The position numbers were made by a program, and so were the translations under genes. The notes beneath the pieces are model-generated. The model had not been told where the DNA came from. It made no database searches and was given only the letters and a program-made list of their open reading frames with translations. Source: Arcuatula senhousia (Eukaryota > Mollusca > Bivalvia > Mytilida > Mytilidae). From it: a stretch of DNA of 64,000 nt. Location: positions 33,757,275 to 33,821,274 of the forward strand of contig OZ020308.1 of assembly GCA_963971305.1 (NCBI GenBank), in the 5' to 3' direction. Of this stretch, positions 10,737 to 25,700 are shown one piece after another. Numbering within the stretch: the stretch's first letter is position 1; each line of letters starts with the position of its first letter.

Positions 10737-13700
10737 GTGAATATAAATGTACATGAAATGTCACTCTGAAATTATTGTTATTGATAGTAACAAAATATTT
10801 CCGGGCGACAATTTAAAATTTTGCTACGCCTGATGCCAGTTTTAACTAATTTATTACTATTCAAGACTCATCAGGAAAGGCTCTAGCAAAAATATTTAAA
10901 TAAATGTCACACACCATAAGAATACATGTATATGAGAAAATGCATATGGAACAAAATTGTGGTTTCGGAACCCTCATTTTGGTTAAGTATAAGAACCTTA
11001 GGGTTTTGACAATTCAAATGTAGGCTTGTCTTGTACCAAGTTTTTATGTACATTTCAAGTTGCATGATGAGGGTTAAAGTCAATTATAAAAATATATGGA
11101 CCAAGGTCCCTAATTTAGCAGAATCCTGAGGGAGAGAAAAGATGTGCGTTCAATGACCGTGAAATCTTTGAGATGTTTGATATTGCTACACCTTAAATAT
11201 TGAATCAAATGACAAAACAATGACTGTTCTGAATAGCTCATTTAGTGTGGAAAGTAAAATGTTTAATTTATTCTCTACAAGAAAAGAATGAATGCAAAAA
11301 AAAAATGACACCTATTAAAGATGCAGACTGAAGGACTTGTTCTTTCCAACATCACTAAAATGTTTTAATTTTTCGGGGTTTGCCAAATATTGGAAAAATG
11401 AATCTCACTTCATACCCCGATATCGGAACTGTAGAAAGAAGAGTTTATCAGCTTTAAAATGAGACCCAACACAAGTGTGTACATTCTTCAGAATTGAATC
11501 AACAAGCCAAAATGCTACCATTGTCGTCTATGGAAAAACATTTAGTTCCGTTGAGCCATATATATATGTTTTTGATTAGGTTAATTTTCACATGTATAAA
11601 ACAGGTATACTTATGATACTGCAAACATGAAAATTTTTGCAGGGTGTAATTTTTGTGTTTTTGTTTACGTAACCTTTTGTGTGGGGGCTAATTTTGCATT
11701 TCTTCTGATTTTATATTCTTTGCTTATAGAATAAACCATTTGCATGGGGATATTTTTGCAAATATTTTGAGATTGCAAATTCAGCAAAAATAACCCCCAT
11801 GCGAAAATTTCCGTGTTTACATTACTTTAGACTAAAAAGTATTCATTTATGTCAGGTACAAATTTTCCTGGGTTAGGCAAAAAATGAATTTAAAATCCCC
11901 TCATATAAGAACTTTTACATTAATACCAATAAATAATTGGTTTCAACCACAAACATTGACAAATTTTGGAATCCACAAAATGTGATTGAAATTTATTCTC
12001 AGCCCACAAAAATTGATGCCCACAAATTTAAATAATTTCACAGTACACAATATGTACTAAATTGATTTATTCATGATACTTCAAAGAAACACAAGTAACA
12101 ACTAAATGTATTTATTTATCCTCTATAGAACATAGAACAAAGAACATATTTTATTGTCCAATCAAGGGCCCATAAGGGCAGCATGAGCAACAAATAAACA
12201 GATATAAGAGAAAAGATAATAATTGAGTTACATGCAATACATATAGATATCTTACAGACATTACAGAATATAAAACAGAACAATGTAGCGCACATATTCA
12301 CATATTACATGTATATTTAACCAATGATAAACATGTTAAAGATGGTCATTAATAAATTTTCCAACTGCATTAAGAATTTTAGTATTTTCAGAAATAAGTA
12401 AATAGTTAAATTTTTGTTCATCATTAAGATATGTAAAGTTATTAATTTCTTTTCCAATAAATTCAAATAAGGTAAATCTTTGCTGGTTATATTTATGACA
12501 TTAAATCAAAAAATGAATTTCATCTTCAATTTCACCAGAAGTACATTTATTACAGTAACATTCATTTCTATCTATTTTAACATATCTTCCAACTTCAATC
12601 ATCAATATGTACATTGTATTTGACAGGTTATTTTACATGTTTTGCATGTAACAAGCATGGGCCACTCTCAGTTCTGTATGACAGATGGAATTATTTGAAG
12701 AAAAGTAGAGTATCGAAGTATGTCTAAGGGCTTTTCCAGGACAAAATGTCCAAGGGGGTTGGAACTCTCTTTAAGATTTATTTCTTTGGTGGTTGGTTAA
12801 ACATGTTTCTAAATACTTAAGAGTTAATAAAATAATAATAAATACTGTGCTGGTGGTACCCTATATTTGCAGTCTTCAACTTATAAATTTCACAACACAA
12901 GCCAGAAGGGCTTTTACATTTTTAAACCAGCAAGCCCTCAGAAAATTTTACAAGACCTACACAATATGGAAAATTTCTTTAAAAAAAACAAACTACAAGC
13001 CACCAGGCATCCAACAACACATATTTACATGCCCCCCACAGCCTTTTACCAGCCACGGCCATCGGGCTGGTGGCCAATTTCTCAGACTGTATTTGGAGGA
13101 GAGTTCTGTCCCCCTGTACATATTTTCCTGGAAAAACACTAAAGTATTTATACCTGTACATATGATGTTTTTTCATGGATATATGCCCATAGTGATGACT
13201 TGTCAGGGCATTAAGTTTTGCTCATGTTGTTCAGTATGTCCATTGACGCCAGGGATTGACAAAAATGTGAAACCAAATATAGGGCTCACACATTTTTCTG
13301 CCACATGCTTTCAAAAATGCATATTAAGCATTATTATAATGCTGAATAAGATTAGTTTATGCTGAATTAGTAAAAGACTTGAAATATATTCATTTTATAA
13401 AACAAAATACTATGGTTTCGTTATCATTCGTAGGGTATCAATTTTCGTGGATAGGCTTAAACCATGAAATTTAATACCCAATGAAAAGGAAATTAAACAT
13501 TGAACTTTATCCTAAGGACTTTAGAACCACAAATTTAAGAATCCACTAACTGTTACCTTTTGGTCAAACCACGAAAATTGGTACCCACGAAAAAAAATTA
13601 ATCCACAGTACATGTATAAGAAAAACCCCTAAATTTTGAATTAACATTTAAATTTTTATTTTATCAATTTAATACATGTACCCACTATGGTATTATTCTT

Positions 13701-16700
13701 ATTTCTCTAGGAAGAAATTCACCTGCTTTCCTGAGGGCCACACTTATAAAGTTTCAGACATTCAAATGGAGGAGGATGATGCATTTAAAAAGACTTTAAA
13801 GCTAATACCACAAGTGGAAAGGTTGAAAAAAGAAGAATATGCAGAAGTTCAGACACTGTTTGGTTTAGAGGTATTGTTTTGCATGATCTTGAAAATAAAC
13901 TAGCAAGCATTCTGTTTTTGGATGGATTTTGGAATCCAGGTTATAAAACTGAATGTATAAAATAGAAAATAATGAGATGTGGAACAATGTGGAAAAAGTG
14001 TATGCTACACAACTCACATATATTAAGAAGTTATTAAAAACAACCACAATTGAAAACAGCCAGCAGCCTCCAACAAGGCCAGTAGGCACTGCTTGCGGTT
14101 CTGCGATCGACCCATGGTCTAAACAAAATGGGTATAATTCAAATCCAATCCTGAAATAGTCAAAGATAGACCCCTTCATAAACAAGAAGTCACAGACGAG
14201 GGGAAAATATTTTCATACTGGTGTTCTCAGCAACTAATTATCATGGTCTCTTGTTTTTGTCTCGCCTGCTACAAATAGTCACGGAAGGCTAGACATAGGT
14301 ATTACTTTCCGGCAGTGGCGGCGTAAACTTTTTTGTAAGACTTTTGAGGACAATGAATTGCTTGAAAAGGATTATAGCTAGGCATCTGATATTTGGTATA
14401 CAGACAGTTCAGGTTATGGTCTACGCAACTGTTACCATGCCGTGTGACCCTGACCCCATTTTCATGCTCCAGTGACTCTGTGAACTTAGAAGTTTTCTTT
14501 TTTCAGGCCTTAAACTTTTTGTAAGACTTTTGTGGACGATGAATTGCTGGAAAAAATATAATAGCTAGGCATCTGATATTGGGTATACAGACAGTTGAGG
14601 TTATGGTCTATGCAACTGTCACCAAGCCATGTGACCCTGACCCCATTTTTACGCTCAAGTGACTCTGTGAATTTAGGTCTTTTTTTTCAGGCAGAAAACT
14701 TTTTGTAATACTTGTGTGGACAACATGGACAATGGATTGCTTGAATAGTATAATAGCTAGGCATCTGATATTGGGTATACAGACACTTTTTGTGTTTAAA
14801 TCAAGAAATGAAAGCTTACGTAGTTGATTTTAGTGATGGTGCCCGCAGGGGAGACATATTTTTAGTGGCATGAACACTTGTTTTAAATGAAGCATCACTA
14901 CTGTGTCTCATTTTGTAGGATTCCATTTGGGTTCATTCCATTTCCTTCTTGCAGTTATTTAAAATCATTTTAGAACATTTTTTCCTTAAATTGATTTAAG
15001 TTTAGAAAGCACATCATCCGGAGCACCTGAGTTCACTCTTGTTTCGACTTGAGTTCAGGTTGCTGAATACGGTTTTGTTGTTATGTGTGTGAGGGTGTTT
15101 TATGTTGTGTGATTTTTAGCTCACCTGGCCAAAGGCCATGTGAGCTATTGCCATCACTTGGCGTCCGTCATCGTCGTCGTCCGTCGTCGTCGTCCGCCGT
15201 CGTCGTTAACTTTTCTTCAAACTTCTTCTCCTCTGAAACGGCTGCACAGATTCAAACCAAATTTGGTCTGGTGGTACTTTAGGGTATCCCCCACAGAACT
15301 GATGTGGGGATTTTTGATTCGTTGAAAAACATGGCCGCCGTTGCTAAAAATAGACCAGGGGGGTCAGACTACTGTTTTTGGCTAGTAAATCAAAAAGTAT
15401 AAGAGATACATGAAATCTGATGCCACGCTACTGCTTCAGCATCAAAAGCTCTACCAAAGTCTCCATTGAGTCGAAGTTGTCAGATGACCCCTTATGGGAG
15501 TTGCGGCCCCTTAAAGGTGAAAAATAGCATTTTTTCATGTTTTTGGCCTATGGAATGAAATCTATTGCAGATAGAGAGAAGCTGTTGCTTGCTTAAATGT
15601 TCAGCTCATTTAGCTCTACAAAAGTCTCCATAAGGTCAAAGTTGTCAGATGACCCCTTATAGGGGTTATGGCCCCTTAAAGGCAAAAAATAGAGTTTTTG
15701 GCCTATAGAATGAAAACTATTGCAGATAGAGAAAAGCTGTTGCTTGCTTAAATGTTTAGCTCGTTTAGCTCTACACAAGCCTCCATAGGGTCGAAGTTGT
15801 CAGATTACCCCTTATAGGGGTTACGACCCCTTAAAGGCAAAAAATAGTGTTTTTGGCCTATAGAATGAAAACTATTGCAGATAGAGAAAAGCTGTTGCTT
15901 GCTTAAATGTTCAGCTCATTTAGCTCTACAAAAGTCTCCATAGGGTCAAAGTTGTCAGATGACCCCTTATAGGGGTTATGGCCCCTTAAAGACAAAATAT
16001 AGTGTTTTTGGCCTATGGAATGAAAACTATTGCAGATAGAGAAAAGTTGTTGCTTGCTTAAATGTTCAGCTCATTTAGCTCTACAAAAGTTTCCATAGGG
16101 TCAAAGTTGCAAGATGACCCCTTATAGTGGTTACGGCCCCTTAAAGGCAAAAAATAGTGTTTTTGGCCTAAAGAAAGAAACTTTTGCAGATAGAGAAAAG
16201 ATGTTGCTTGCTTAAATGTTCAGCTTAATTAGCTCTACAAAAGTCTTTTTAGGGTCGAAGTTGTCAGATGACCCCTTTAAGGGGTTATGGCCCTTTAAAG
16301 GTGAAAAATAGTGTTTTTTGCTTTGGATTGAAAACTATTGCAGATAGAGAAAAGCTTTTTATTGCTTAAACATTCAGCTCATTTAGCTATACAAAAGTCT
16401 TCAAAGGGTTGACATTAAGACCAGGTGAGCGATTCAGGCTCCTGGGAGCCTCTTGTTTTTGTTATGATGATTTTTTTGTCTACCAGTTTTGTCTTGTCTT
16501 TATGGTTTTATGATATTGATTACCCCTTTGGTACACCTTTGCTTCTTTTATGAACTGACCATTTATTATTTTTCAACCAAACCCCCAAAATGATTCATAC
16601 AAATTTTATAATTTTTAGCTCACCTGACCCGAAGGGTCATGTGAGCTATTGTCATCACTTGGCGTCCGTCGTCCGTCCGTAAACTTTTTTAAATGTTAAC

Positions 16701-19700
16701 TCCTCTGACACCATAAGTCCAATTGCAACCAAACTTGGTATGGTTGTTAATTAGCATTCGGTGCTTAGAACTGATGTGGGGATTTTTGATTCGTCGTAAA
16801 ACATGGCCGCCGTGGCTAAAAATAGAACATAGGGGTAAAATGCAGTTTTTAGCTCACCTGGACCGAAGGTCCATGTGAGCTATTGCCATCACTTGGCGTC
16901 CGTCGTCGTCGTTCGTCGTTGTCGTCGTCCGTCGTCGTCGTTAACTTTTCTTTGAAAATCTTCTCCTCTGAAACGACTGAAGGGATTGCTTTGAAACTTT
17001 GCACACTTCATCTATGGGATGTCCTCTACCAAGATTGCACAAATGGTTACCGCCGTCCAAACAACATGGCCGCCGTTACTAAAAATAGACTAGGGGGGGT
17101 CAGACTACTGTTTTTGGCTTGTAAATCAAAAAGTATAAGAGATAGATGAAATCTGATGCCACGCTGCTGCTTCAGCATCAAAAGCTCTACAAAAGTCTCC
17201 ATTGAGTCGAAGTTGTCAGATGACCCCTTATTGGAGTTACAGCCCCTAAAAGGTGAAAAATAGCATTTTTTCATGTTTTTGGCCTATGGAATGAAAACTA
17301 TTACAGATAGAGAAAAGTTGTTGCTTGCTTAAATGTTCAGCTCATTTAGCTCTACAAAAGTCTCCATAGGGTCGAAGTTGTCAGATGAACCCTTATAGGG
17401 GTTACAGCCCCTAAAATAACGTTTTTTCATATTTTTGGCTTATGGAATGAAAACTATAGCAGATAGAGAGAAGATTTTGCTCGCATAAATGTTCAGCTCA
17501 TTAAGCTCTACAAAAGTCTCTATAGGATCGAAGTTGTCAGATAACCCCTACTAGGGGTAACGCCCTGTAAAATGACGTTTTTTAGCTCACCTGACCCGAA
17601 GGGTCATGTGAGCTATTGTCATCACTTGGCGTCCGTCGTCCGTCCGTCGTCCGTCGTCCGTCCGTAAACTTTTTAAAACGTTAACTCCTCTGACACCATA
17701 AGTCCAATTGCAACCAAACTTGGTATGGTTGTTCATTAGCATTAGGTGTATAGAACTGATGTGGGGATTTTTGATTGGTCGTAAAACATGGCCGCTGTGG
17801 CTAAAAATAGAACATAGAGGTAAATGGCAGTTTTTTGCAAATAACTCTAAAACGGTAACAGATAACAAAATTTTGATTGGGAACAAAAGTGATCAGCACC
17901 TCAAGATCTACCAGCTCTGAAATTTTGAAGAAAATCTAACGACCCATGTAGGAGTTATTGCCCTTTTTGTGGATTTTTTGCAAATTTTGCACCTGTTTAG
18001 CTCAATATCTTGAAAACTATACTCGATATTTGAGAAATTTAAATTGCATATTGTTAAGCACATCAAGATCTACAAAATATGTAACAGGGTCAACGTTGTA
18101 GGACCTTTCCTTTTAGGAGTTATTGCCCTAAGAACGTCAAAATTTAGCATTTTAACTGCATTTCCTCATTACATTGAAAACATTAACTCCTCTGACACTT
18201 TAGGTCCAAATGGAACCAAACTTGGTATAGTTGTTTATTAGCATTAGGTGTATAGAACTGATGTGGGGATTTTTGATTGGTCGTAAAACATGGCCGCTGT
18301 GGCTAAAAATAGAACATAGAGGTAAATGGCAGTTTTTTGCAAATAACTCTAAAACGGTGACAGATATCAAAATTTTGATTGGGAACAAAAGTGATCAGCA
18401 CCTCAAGATCTACCAGCTCTGAAATTTTGAAGAAAATCCAACTACCCATGTAGGAGTTATTGCCCTTTTTGTGGATTTTTTGCAAATTTTGCACCTGTTT
18501 AGCTCAATATTTTGAAAACTACACAAGATATTTGAGAAATTTAAATTGAATATTGTTAAGCGCATCAAGATCTACAAAATTTGTAACAGGGTCAACGTTG
18601 TAGGACCTTTCCTTTGAGGAGTTATTGCCCTTGGAATGTCACATTTTAGCATTTTAACTGCATTTCCTTATATTGAAAATGTTAACTCCTCTGACACTTT
18701 AAGTCCAAATGGAACCAAACTTGGTATGATTGTTTATTATTATTAGGTGTATAGAACTGTTGTGGGGATTTTTGATTGGTTGTAAAACATGGCCGCTGTG
18801 GCTAAAAATAGAACATTAGGTTAAACTGCATTTTTTTGCAAATAACTCATAAAGGGTGACAGATTTTTAGATTTTGATTGAGAACAAAAGTGATCAGCAC
18901 CTTTAGATCCACCATATTGACAGATGACCCCCTTATTAATCTTATGACCCTTTCAACGTTAAATAGATTTTGCCTTTTAACCTTTACTTCAGGCACATAT
19001 GTCAGGTGAGCGATTCAGGCTCCTGGGAGCCTCTTGTTCAAGTTTTTGGCCTTTTGAATGAAAACTATAGCAGATAGAGAAAAGCTGTTGCTTGCTTAGA
19101 TGTTCAGCTCATAAAGCTCTACAAAAGTCTCCATAGGATTGAAGTTGTCAGATGACCCCTGATAGGGGTTACGGCCCCTAAAATAACGTTTTTTCATGTT
19201 TTTGGCCTTTTGAATGAAAACCATTGCAGATAGAGAAAAGCTGTTGCTTGCTTAAATGTTCAGCTCATAAAGCTCTACAAAAGTCTCCATAGGATTGAAG
19301 TTGTCAGATGACCCCTTATATGGGTTACGGCCCCTAAAATAACGTTTTTTCATGTTTTTGGCTTAGTGAATGAAAACTATAGCAGATAGAGAAAAGCTGT
19401 TGCTTGCTTAAATGTTCAGTTCATTTAGCTCTACAAAAGTTTTCATTGGGTCAAAGTTGTCAGATCACCTCTTATAGGGGTTACGGCCCCTAAAATAACG
19501 TTTTTTCATGTTTTTGGCTTATGGAATGAAACTATTGTAGATAGAAAAAGCTGTTGCTTGCTTAAGTGTTCAGCTCATTTAGCTCTAGAAGAAGTGTTTA
19601 CATGTTTAGTGTTGACTTAGACCAGGTGAGCGATTCAGGCTCCTGGGAGCCTCTTGTTTGCAAATAACTCAAAAACGGCTACAGATATCAAAATTCTGGC

Positions 19701-22700
19701 ATAGGGTAAAAGTGATCAGCACCTCAAGATCTACCTACCCTGAAATTTTGAAGAAAATCCAACGACCCATGTAGGAGTTATTGCCCTTTTTGTGGATTTT
19801 TTGCAAATTTTGCACCTGTTTAGCTCAATATCTTGAAAACTATACTAGATATTTGAGAAATTTAAATTGCATATTGTTAAGCACATCAAGATCTACAAAA
19901 TATGTAACAGGGTCAACGTTGTAGGACCTTTCCTTTTAGGAGTTATTGCCCTTAGAACGTCAAAATTTAGCATTTTAACAGCATTTCCTCATTACATTGA
20001 AAACGTTAACTCCTCTGACACTTTAAGTCCAAATGGAACCAAACTTGGTATAGTTGTTTATTAGCATTAGGTGAATAGAACTGATGTGGGGATTTTTGAT
20101 TGGTCGTAAAACATGGCTGCTGTGGCTAAAAATAGAACATAGAGGTAAATGGCAGTTTTTTGCAAATAACTCTAAAACGGTGACAGATTTCAAAATTTTG
20201 ATTGGGAACAAAAGTGATAAGCACCTCAAGATCTACCAGCTCTGAAATTTTGAAGAAAATCCAACAACCCATGTAGGAGTTATTGCCCTTTTTGTGGATT
20301 TTTTGCAAATTTTGCACCTGTTTAGCTCAATATCTTGAAAACTATACTAGATATTTGAGAAATTTAAATTGCATATTGTTAAGCACATTAAGATCTACAA
20401 AATATGTAACTGTGTCAACGTTGTAGGACCTTTCCTTTTAGGAGTTATTGCCCTTAGAACGTCAAAATTTAGCATTTTAACAGCATTTCCTCATTACATT
20501 GAAAACGTTAACTCCTCTGACACTTTAAGTCCAAATGGAACCAAACTTGGTATAGTTGTTAATTAGCATTAGGTGAATAGAACTGGTTTGGGGATTTTTG
20601 ATTGGTCGTAAAACATGGCCGCTGTGGCTAAAAATAGAACATAGGGGTAAATGGCAGTTTTTTGCAAATAACTCTTATACGGTGACAGTTTTCAAAATTT
20701 TGATTGGGAACAAAAGTGATCAGCACCTCAAGATCTACCAGCTCTGCATCTTTGAAGAAAATCCAACAACCCATGTAGGAGTTATTGCCCTTTTTATGGA
20801 TTTTTTGCAAATTTTGCACCTGTTTAGCTCAATATCTTGAAAACTATACAAGATATTTGAGAAATTTAAATTGCATATTGTTAAGCGCATCTATATCTAC
20901 AAAATTTGTAACAGGGTCAACGTTGTAGGACCTTTCCTTTGAGGAGTTATTGCCCTTGGAAGGTCAAAATTGAGCATTTTAACTGCATTTCCTTATATTG
21001 AAAATGTTAACTCTTCTGACACTTTAAGTCCAAATGGAACCAAACTTGGTATTATTGTTTATTATTATTAGGTGTATAGAACTGTTGTTGGGATTTTTGA
21101 TTGGTTGTAAAACATGGCCGCTGTGGCTAAAAATAGAACATTAGGTTAAACTGCATTTTTTTGCAAATAACTCAAAAAGGGTGACAGATTTTTAGATTTT
21201 GACTGACAACAAAAGTGACCAGCACCTTTAGATCCACCATATTGTCAGATGACCCCCTTATTAATCTTATGACCCTTTCAACGTTAAATAGATTTTGCCT
21301 TATAACCTTTACTTCAGGCACATATGTCAGGTGAGCGATTCAGGCTCCTGGGAGCCTCTTGTTTTTATACTGTCATTTCATTATTTTTCATGGGACTTGA
21401 ATTTTGGTGGTTTTCATAGGTGTCTGTCAACTGAAAATAAAAATCCAAGGAAGTGTTTTATACCCCCTTTTAAAAAAGACGGGGGTATAACTGGTATACA
21501 TGTACCTCTGTCCATTTGTACTTCCATCCATTGTTCTGTCCGTCCTTCTGTCTGTTCACAACATAATTTTCAGAACAGTTTTCCCAGCAACTACAAATCA
21601 CAACAGCTTTAAATTTGGTATATGACTTCAGTATGGAATCTTTTATTGGGAGTATCAAAATTAGGTCTTTTGGATAATCTGCTTCCTGTTTTTCAACTTA
21701 GTCAAATTTCAACATTACTGGTTTGTTGTTGAGAATTTTCTTCACTGTTTTCACAGCAACTGCTAATCACAGGGACTTGATTTTTAGTACATGACTTCAG
21801 TATAAGGTCCTTTATTATGAGAACTGAAATAAGGTCTGTGGGATATCTACATGTACTTCCTGTTTACAGACTTAGTGAATTTGGGGGATAGGTGGGGGAT
21901 AATCAGTGAGCAGATCCTCACAGATTCCTTGCTTTTATATTAATTACATTAAGCAACATGTGCGAACCACAAAATTTAAAACCATGATAATTGATTCCCA
22001 CAGTACCTACCTATGAGGTTTTCATGTATGCTCAACTTTTTCAGAATGTCAAGAAGTGTTCATTAGTTGCACATCAGATAAGATACTACAAGGAGAAAAA
22101 GACACTGTTCATACCATATTATGATTCTAAGGGCATCATGATCGACTGTAAAGTTATAACACCCAAGATGGACGAGGATGATGAGGTGACAGGATATTCT
22201 TCAAATATTATTTATGGGTAGGTCACCAATGGTTCAAATTCAAATTAGTTAAGATCCTCAATTTTTGGCCAGATTATCTGAAGTAAAAAATCTGTTTTTT
22301 GAAATAGTAAATGTTAGTTGAGCAGACTGGCAGAGAAAAAAAATGTAACAGTTTTGTCAGGAAAGTTGTTCTACTTATCACGGCCCTTTTATATTAGGTA
22401 TACTGCATTAGCAATGTGTCTCATAATGTGGAATTATATCTTAGGACTGATGTCACCTACTTCCTGTTTAATGAAATACAGCCCATTTTATACCCCCACT
22501 TGTAAGAGAGGGGGCTATATTGCAATCACCTTGTCCGTCCGTCTGTCCGTCCCTAACAAACTTTTGTAACAGATTTCTCAGCTTCTACTGAAGTGATTGA
22601 TTCCAAATTTGGTACACTGCTTTATCATGATGTGTTGTATCGTGCCTCGCCATTCCAGGTCAGTCGCACATCCACTTCCTGTTTTCTGAGCCGACTTAGT

Positions 22701-25700
22701 CTTTTTAAAGGGTTAAAAATAGACAATTTTTCGTAACAGATTTCTCAGCTTCTACTGAAGGGATTGATTTCAAATTTGGTATACAGCTTTTTCATGATGA
22801 GTTGTATCATGCCTCTCCATTCCAGGTCAGTCGCGCATCCACTTCCTGTTTTCTGAGCCGACTTAGTCTTTTTTAAGGGTAAAAAATAGACAATTTTTTG
22901 TAACAGATTTCTCAGCTTCTACTGAGGGGATTGATTCCAAATTTGGTACACTGCTTTATCATGATGTGTTGTATCGTGCCTCGCCATTCCAGGTCAGTCG
23001 CACATCCACTTCCTGTTTTCTGAGCCGACTTAGTCTTTTTTAAGGGTAAAAAATACACAATTTTTTGTAACGGATTTCTCTGCTTCTACTGAAGGGATTT
23101 ATTTCAAATTTGGTATACAGCTTTATCATAAAGAGTTGTATCGTGCCTCCCCATTCCAGGTCAGTCACGCATCCACTTCCTGTTTTCTGAGCCGACTTAG
23201 TCTTATTTAAGGGTAAAAAATAGACAATTTTTTGTACGGATTTCTCTGCTTCTACTGAAGGGATTTATTTCAAATTTGGTATACAGCTTTATCATAAAGA
23301 GTTGTATCGTGCCTCCCCATTCCAGGTCAGTCACGCATCCACTTCCTGTTTTCTGAGCTGACTTAGTCTTATTTAAGGGTAAAAAATAGACAATTTTTCG
23401 CAACAGATTTCTCTGCTTCTACTGAGGGGATTGATTTCAAATTTGGTATACAGCTTTTTCATGATGAGTTGTATCATGCCTCCCCATTCCAGGTCAGACG
23501 CGCATCCACTTCCTGTTTTCTGAGCCGACTTAGTCTTTTTTAAGGGTAAAAAATAAACAATTTTTTGTAACGGATTTCTCTGCTTCTACTGAAGGGATTT
23601 ATTTCAAATTTGGTATACAGCTTTAGCATGATGAATTGTATCGTGCCTCCCTTTTCCAGGTCAGTCACGCATCCACTTCCTGTTTTCTCTGAGCCGACTT
23701 AGTCTTATTTAAGGGTAAAAAGTAGACAATTTAATCTTAACAGATTTCTCTGCTTCTACTGAGGCGATTGATTTCAAATTTGGTATACAGCTTTTTCATG
23801 ATGAGTTGTATCATGCCTCCCCATTCCAGGTCAATTGCGCATCCACTTCCTGTTTTCTGAGCCGACTTAGTCTTTTATAAGGGTAAAAAATAGACAATTT
23901 TTTGTAACAGATTTCTCTGCTTCTACTGAAGGGATTTATTTCAAATTTGGAATACAGCTTTATCATAAAGAGTTGTATTGTGCCTCCCCATTCCAGGTCA
24001 GTCACGCATCCACTTCCTGTTTTCTGAGCCGACTAAGTCTTATTTAAGGGTAAAAAATAGACAATTTTTCGTAACAGATTTCTCTGCTTCTACTGAGGGG
24101 ATTGATTTCAAATTTGGTATACAGCTTTTTCATGATGAGTTGTATCATGCCTCCCCATTCCAGGTCAGATGCGCATCCACTTCCTGTTTTCTGAGCCGAC
24201 TTAGTCTTTTTTAAGGGTAAAAAATAGACAATTTTTTGTAACGGATTTCTCTGCTTCTACTGAAGGGATTTATTTCAAATTTGGAATACAGCTTTAGCAT
24301 GATGAATTGTATCGTGCCTCCCTTTTCCAGGTCAGTCACGCATCCACTTCCTGTTTTCTGAGCCGACTTAGTCTTATTTAAGGGTAAAAAGTAGACAATT
24401 TTTCGTAACAGATTTCTCTGCTTCTACTGAGGGGATTGATTTCAAATTTGGTATACAGCTTTTTCATGATGAGTTGTATCATGCCTCCCCATTCCAGGTA
24501 AGTTGCGCATCCACTTCCTGTTTTCTGAGCCGACTTAGTCTTTTTTAAGGGTAAAAAATAGACAATTTTTTGTAACGGATTTCTCTGCTTCTACTGAAGG
24601 GATTTATTTCAAATTTGGTATACAGCTTTAGCATGATGAATTGTATCGTGCCTCCCTTTTCCAGGTCAGTCGCGCATCTACTTCCTGTTTTCTGAGTGGT
24701 CGAGTGGGGTATGCTTAGCATGACTTAGTGCAACCTTGTTTAAGTTAAAAAAAGTTCAATACATGTAATCAGGTCATCAAGGTCAAAGGAGTCATGAAAC
24801 TACCATGGGTATTCAGGTGACCTTTCAATGAGTATGGCATTTATAGGCTATTAACCATTCCTAAGGTATGTGGAAGCCATAAAGTTTTTGTCTATCCATC
24901 CATCCACATTTTTAGTGAATGCTAAAACTCCATTATGTAGATGTGGAAGCCCTAATGTTTTCACTCTGTTTGTTCATTTGTTCTTTCTATTTGTTAACAC
25001 AAAAACTCCAAAACTATAAGAGGTATAGAACTGAAATTTTACACAGTGATCCGTTTTAGGATCTGGATATTAGATTTCATGAAAATTTGCCAAATACATG
25101 TGTATTTAAAAAAAAAAATTGTATTTTTAATGACAGGACAATCACTGACTATGTCAGTTTTCTTGTTTCTGTCTTAATATGTTCTTCAATACTACATTTA
25201 CCCTGTTAGTTAAAAATTGATGTTGTACTTTTGGCCAGATTACATGAAATAAAATTCCCAGTTGATAAAATGATGAATGTCAGGTTGATCTATAGGAAAT
25301 AATTTTTCATTTTTCACAACATTTTTAGTGTCTCAGCCAGTTTTTATCATAGCCTTGTGTATTTAGTATGCATCATTAACATTGGGTCCCATACTGAAGA
25401 TAGTGTAGCTCGTCTATTTTCTGATAATGAAATCTGACCATTTTAGACTTAAACAGATATATTTTGTAATCCTCTTTGCAGACCTGGGAGGAAAAGCCTC
25501 TTTGGTTGGAGAGAAAGTGACAAGGAGAAGAAACAACTTATCTTGACAAAGACAGAACTGGATGCCATAGCAGCTCAGCAAGTTTTACACGACTATTGTG
25601 TATTGTCTCTACCAAATGAATCTCAATTCCCACAAGAGGTATATACAGTATAGCAGTGGTTGATACTGTGGTTTCATTATTATTTATGAGGGGGTGGACA

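Larger units (their letters stand above)
16617..21361 (+). mobile_element. GCTCACC element A, split by element B
   Basis: Outer element: 16617-16850 then 19657-21361, about 1.94 kb when joined. Starts AGCTCACCTGACCCGAAGGG and ends GTCAGGTGAGCG, the hairpin AGGCTCCTGGGAGCCT, then CTTG/TTT. Internal units of about 500 bp carry TTAACTCCTCTGACAC, ACCAAACTTGGTAT, GAACTGATGTGGGGATTTTT and ATGGCCGCTGTGGCTAAAAA. The interrupted unit reads ATGCAGTTTTT before B and TTTGCAAATAACTC after it, exactly as in intact units. Confidence 0.85.

Noticed and set aside
10733..10738. Strong donor CAG/GTATGT as the end of exon 1
   Set aside because: It puts exon 2 out of frame; kept only as an alternative in the findings.
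12793..13365. 190-codon open frame in intron 1
   Set aside because: No domain, no homology I recognise, low-complexity composition and no coding-like context.
13953..14185. Short frames on both strands at the start of intron 2
   Set aside because: They overlap each other on opposite strands and show no domain.
17587..20840. Many 60-100-codon frames with near-identical sequence on both strands
   Set aside because: They recur with the units of the GCTCACC elements and are repeat shadows.
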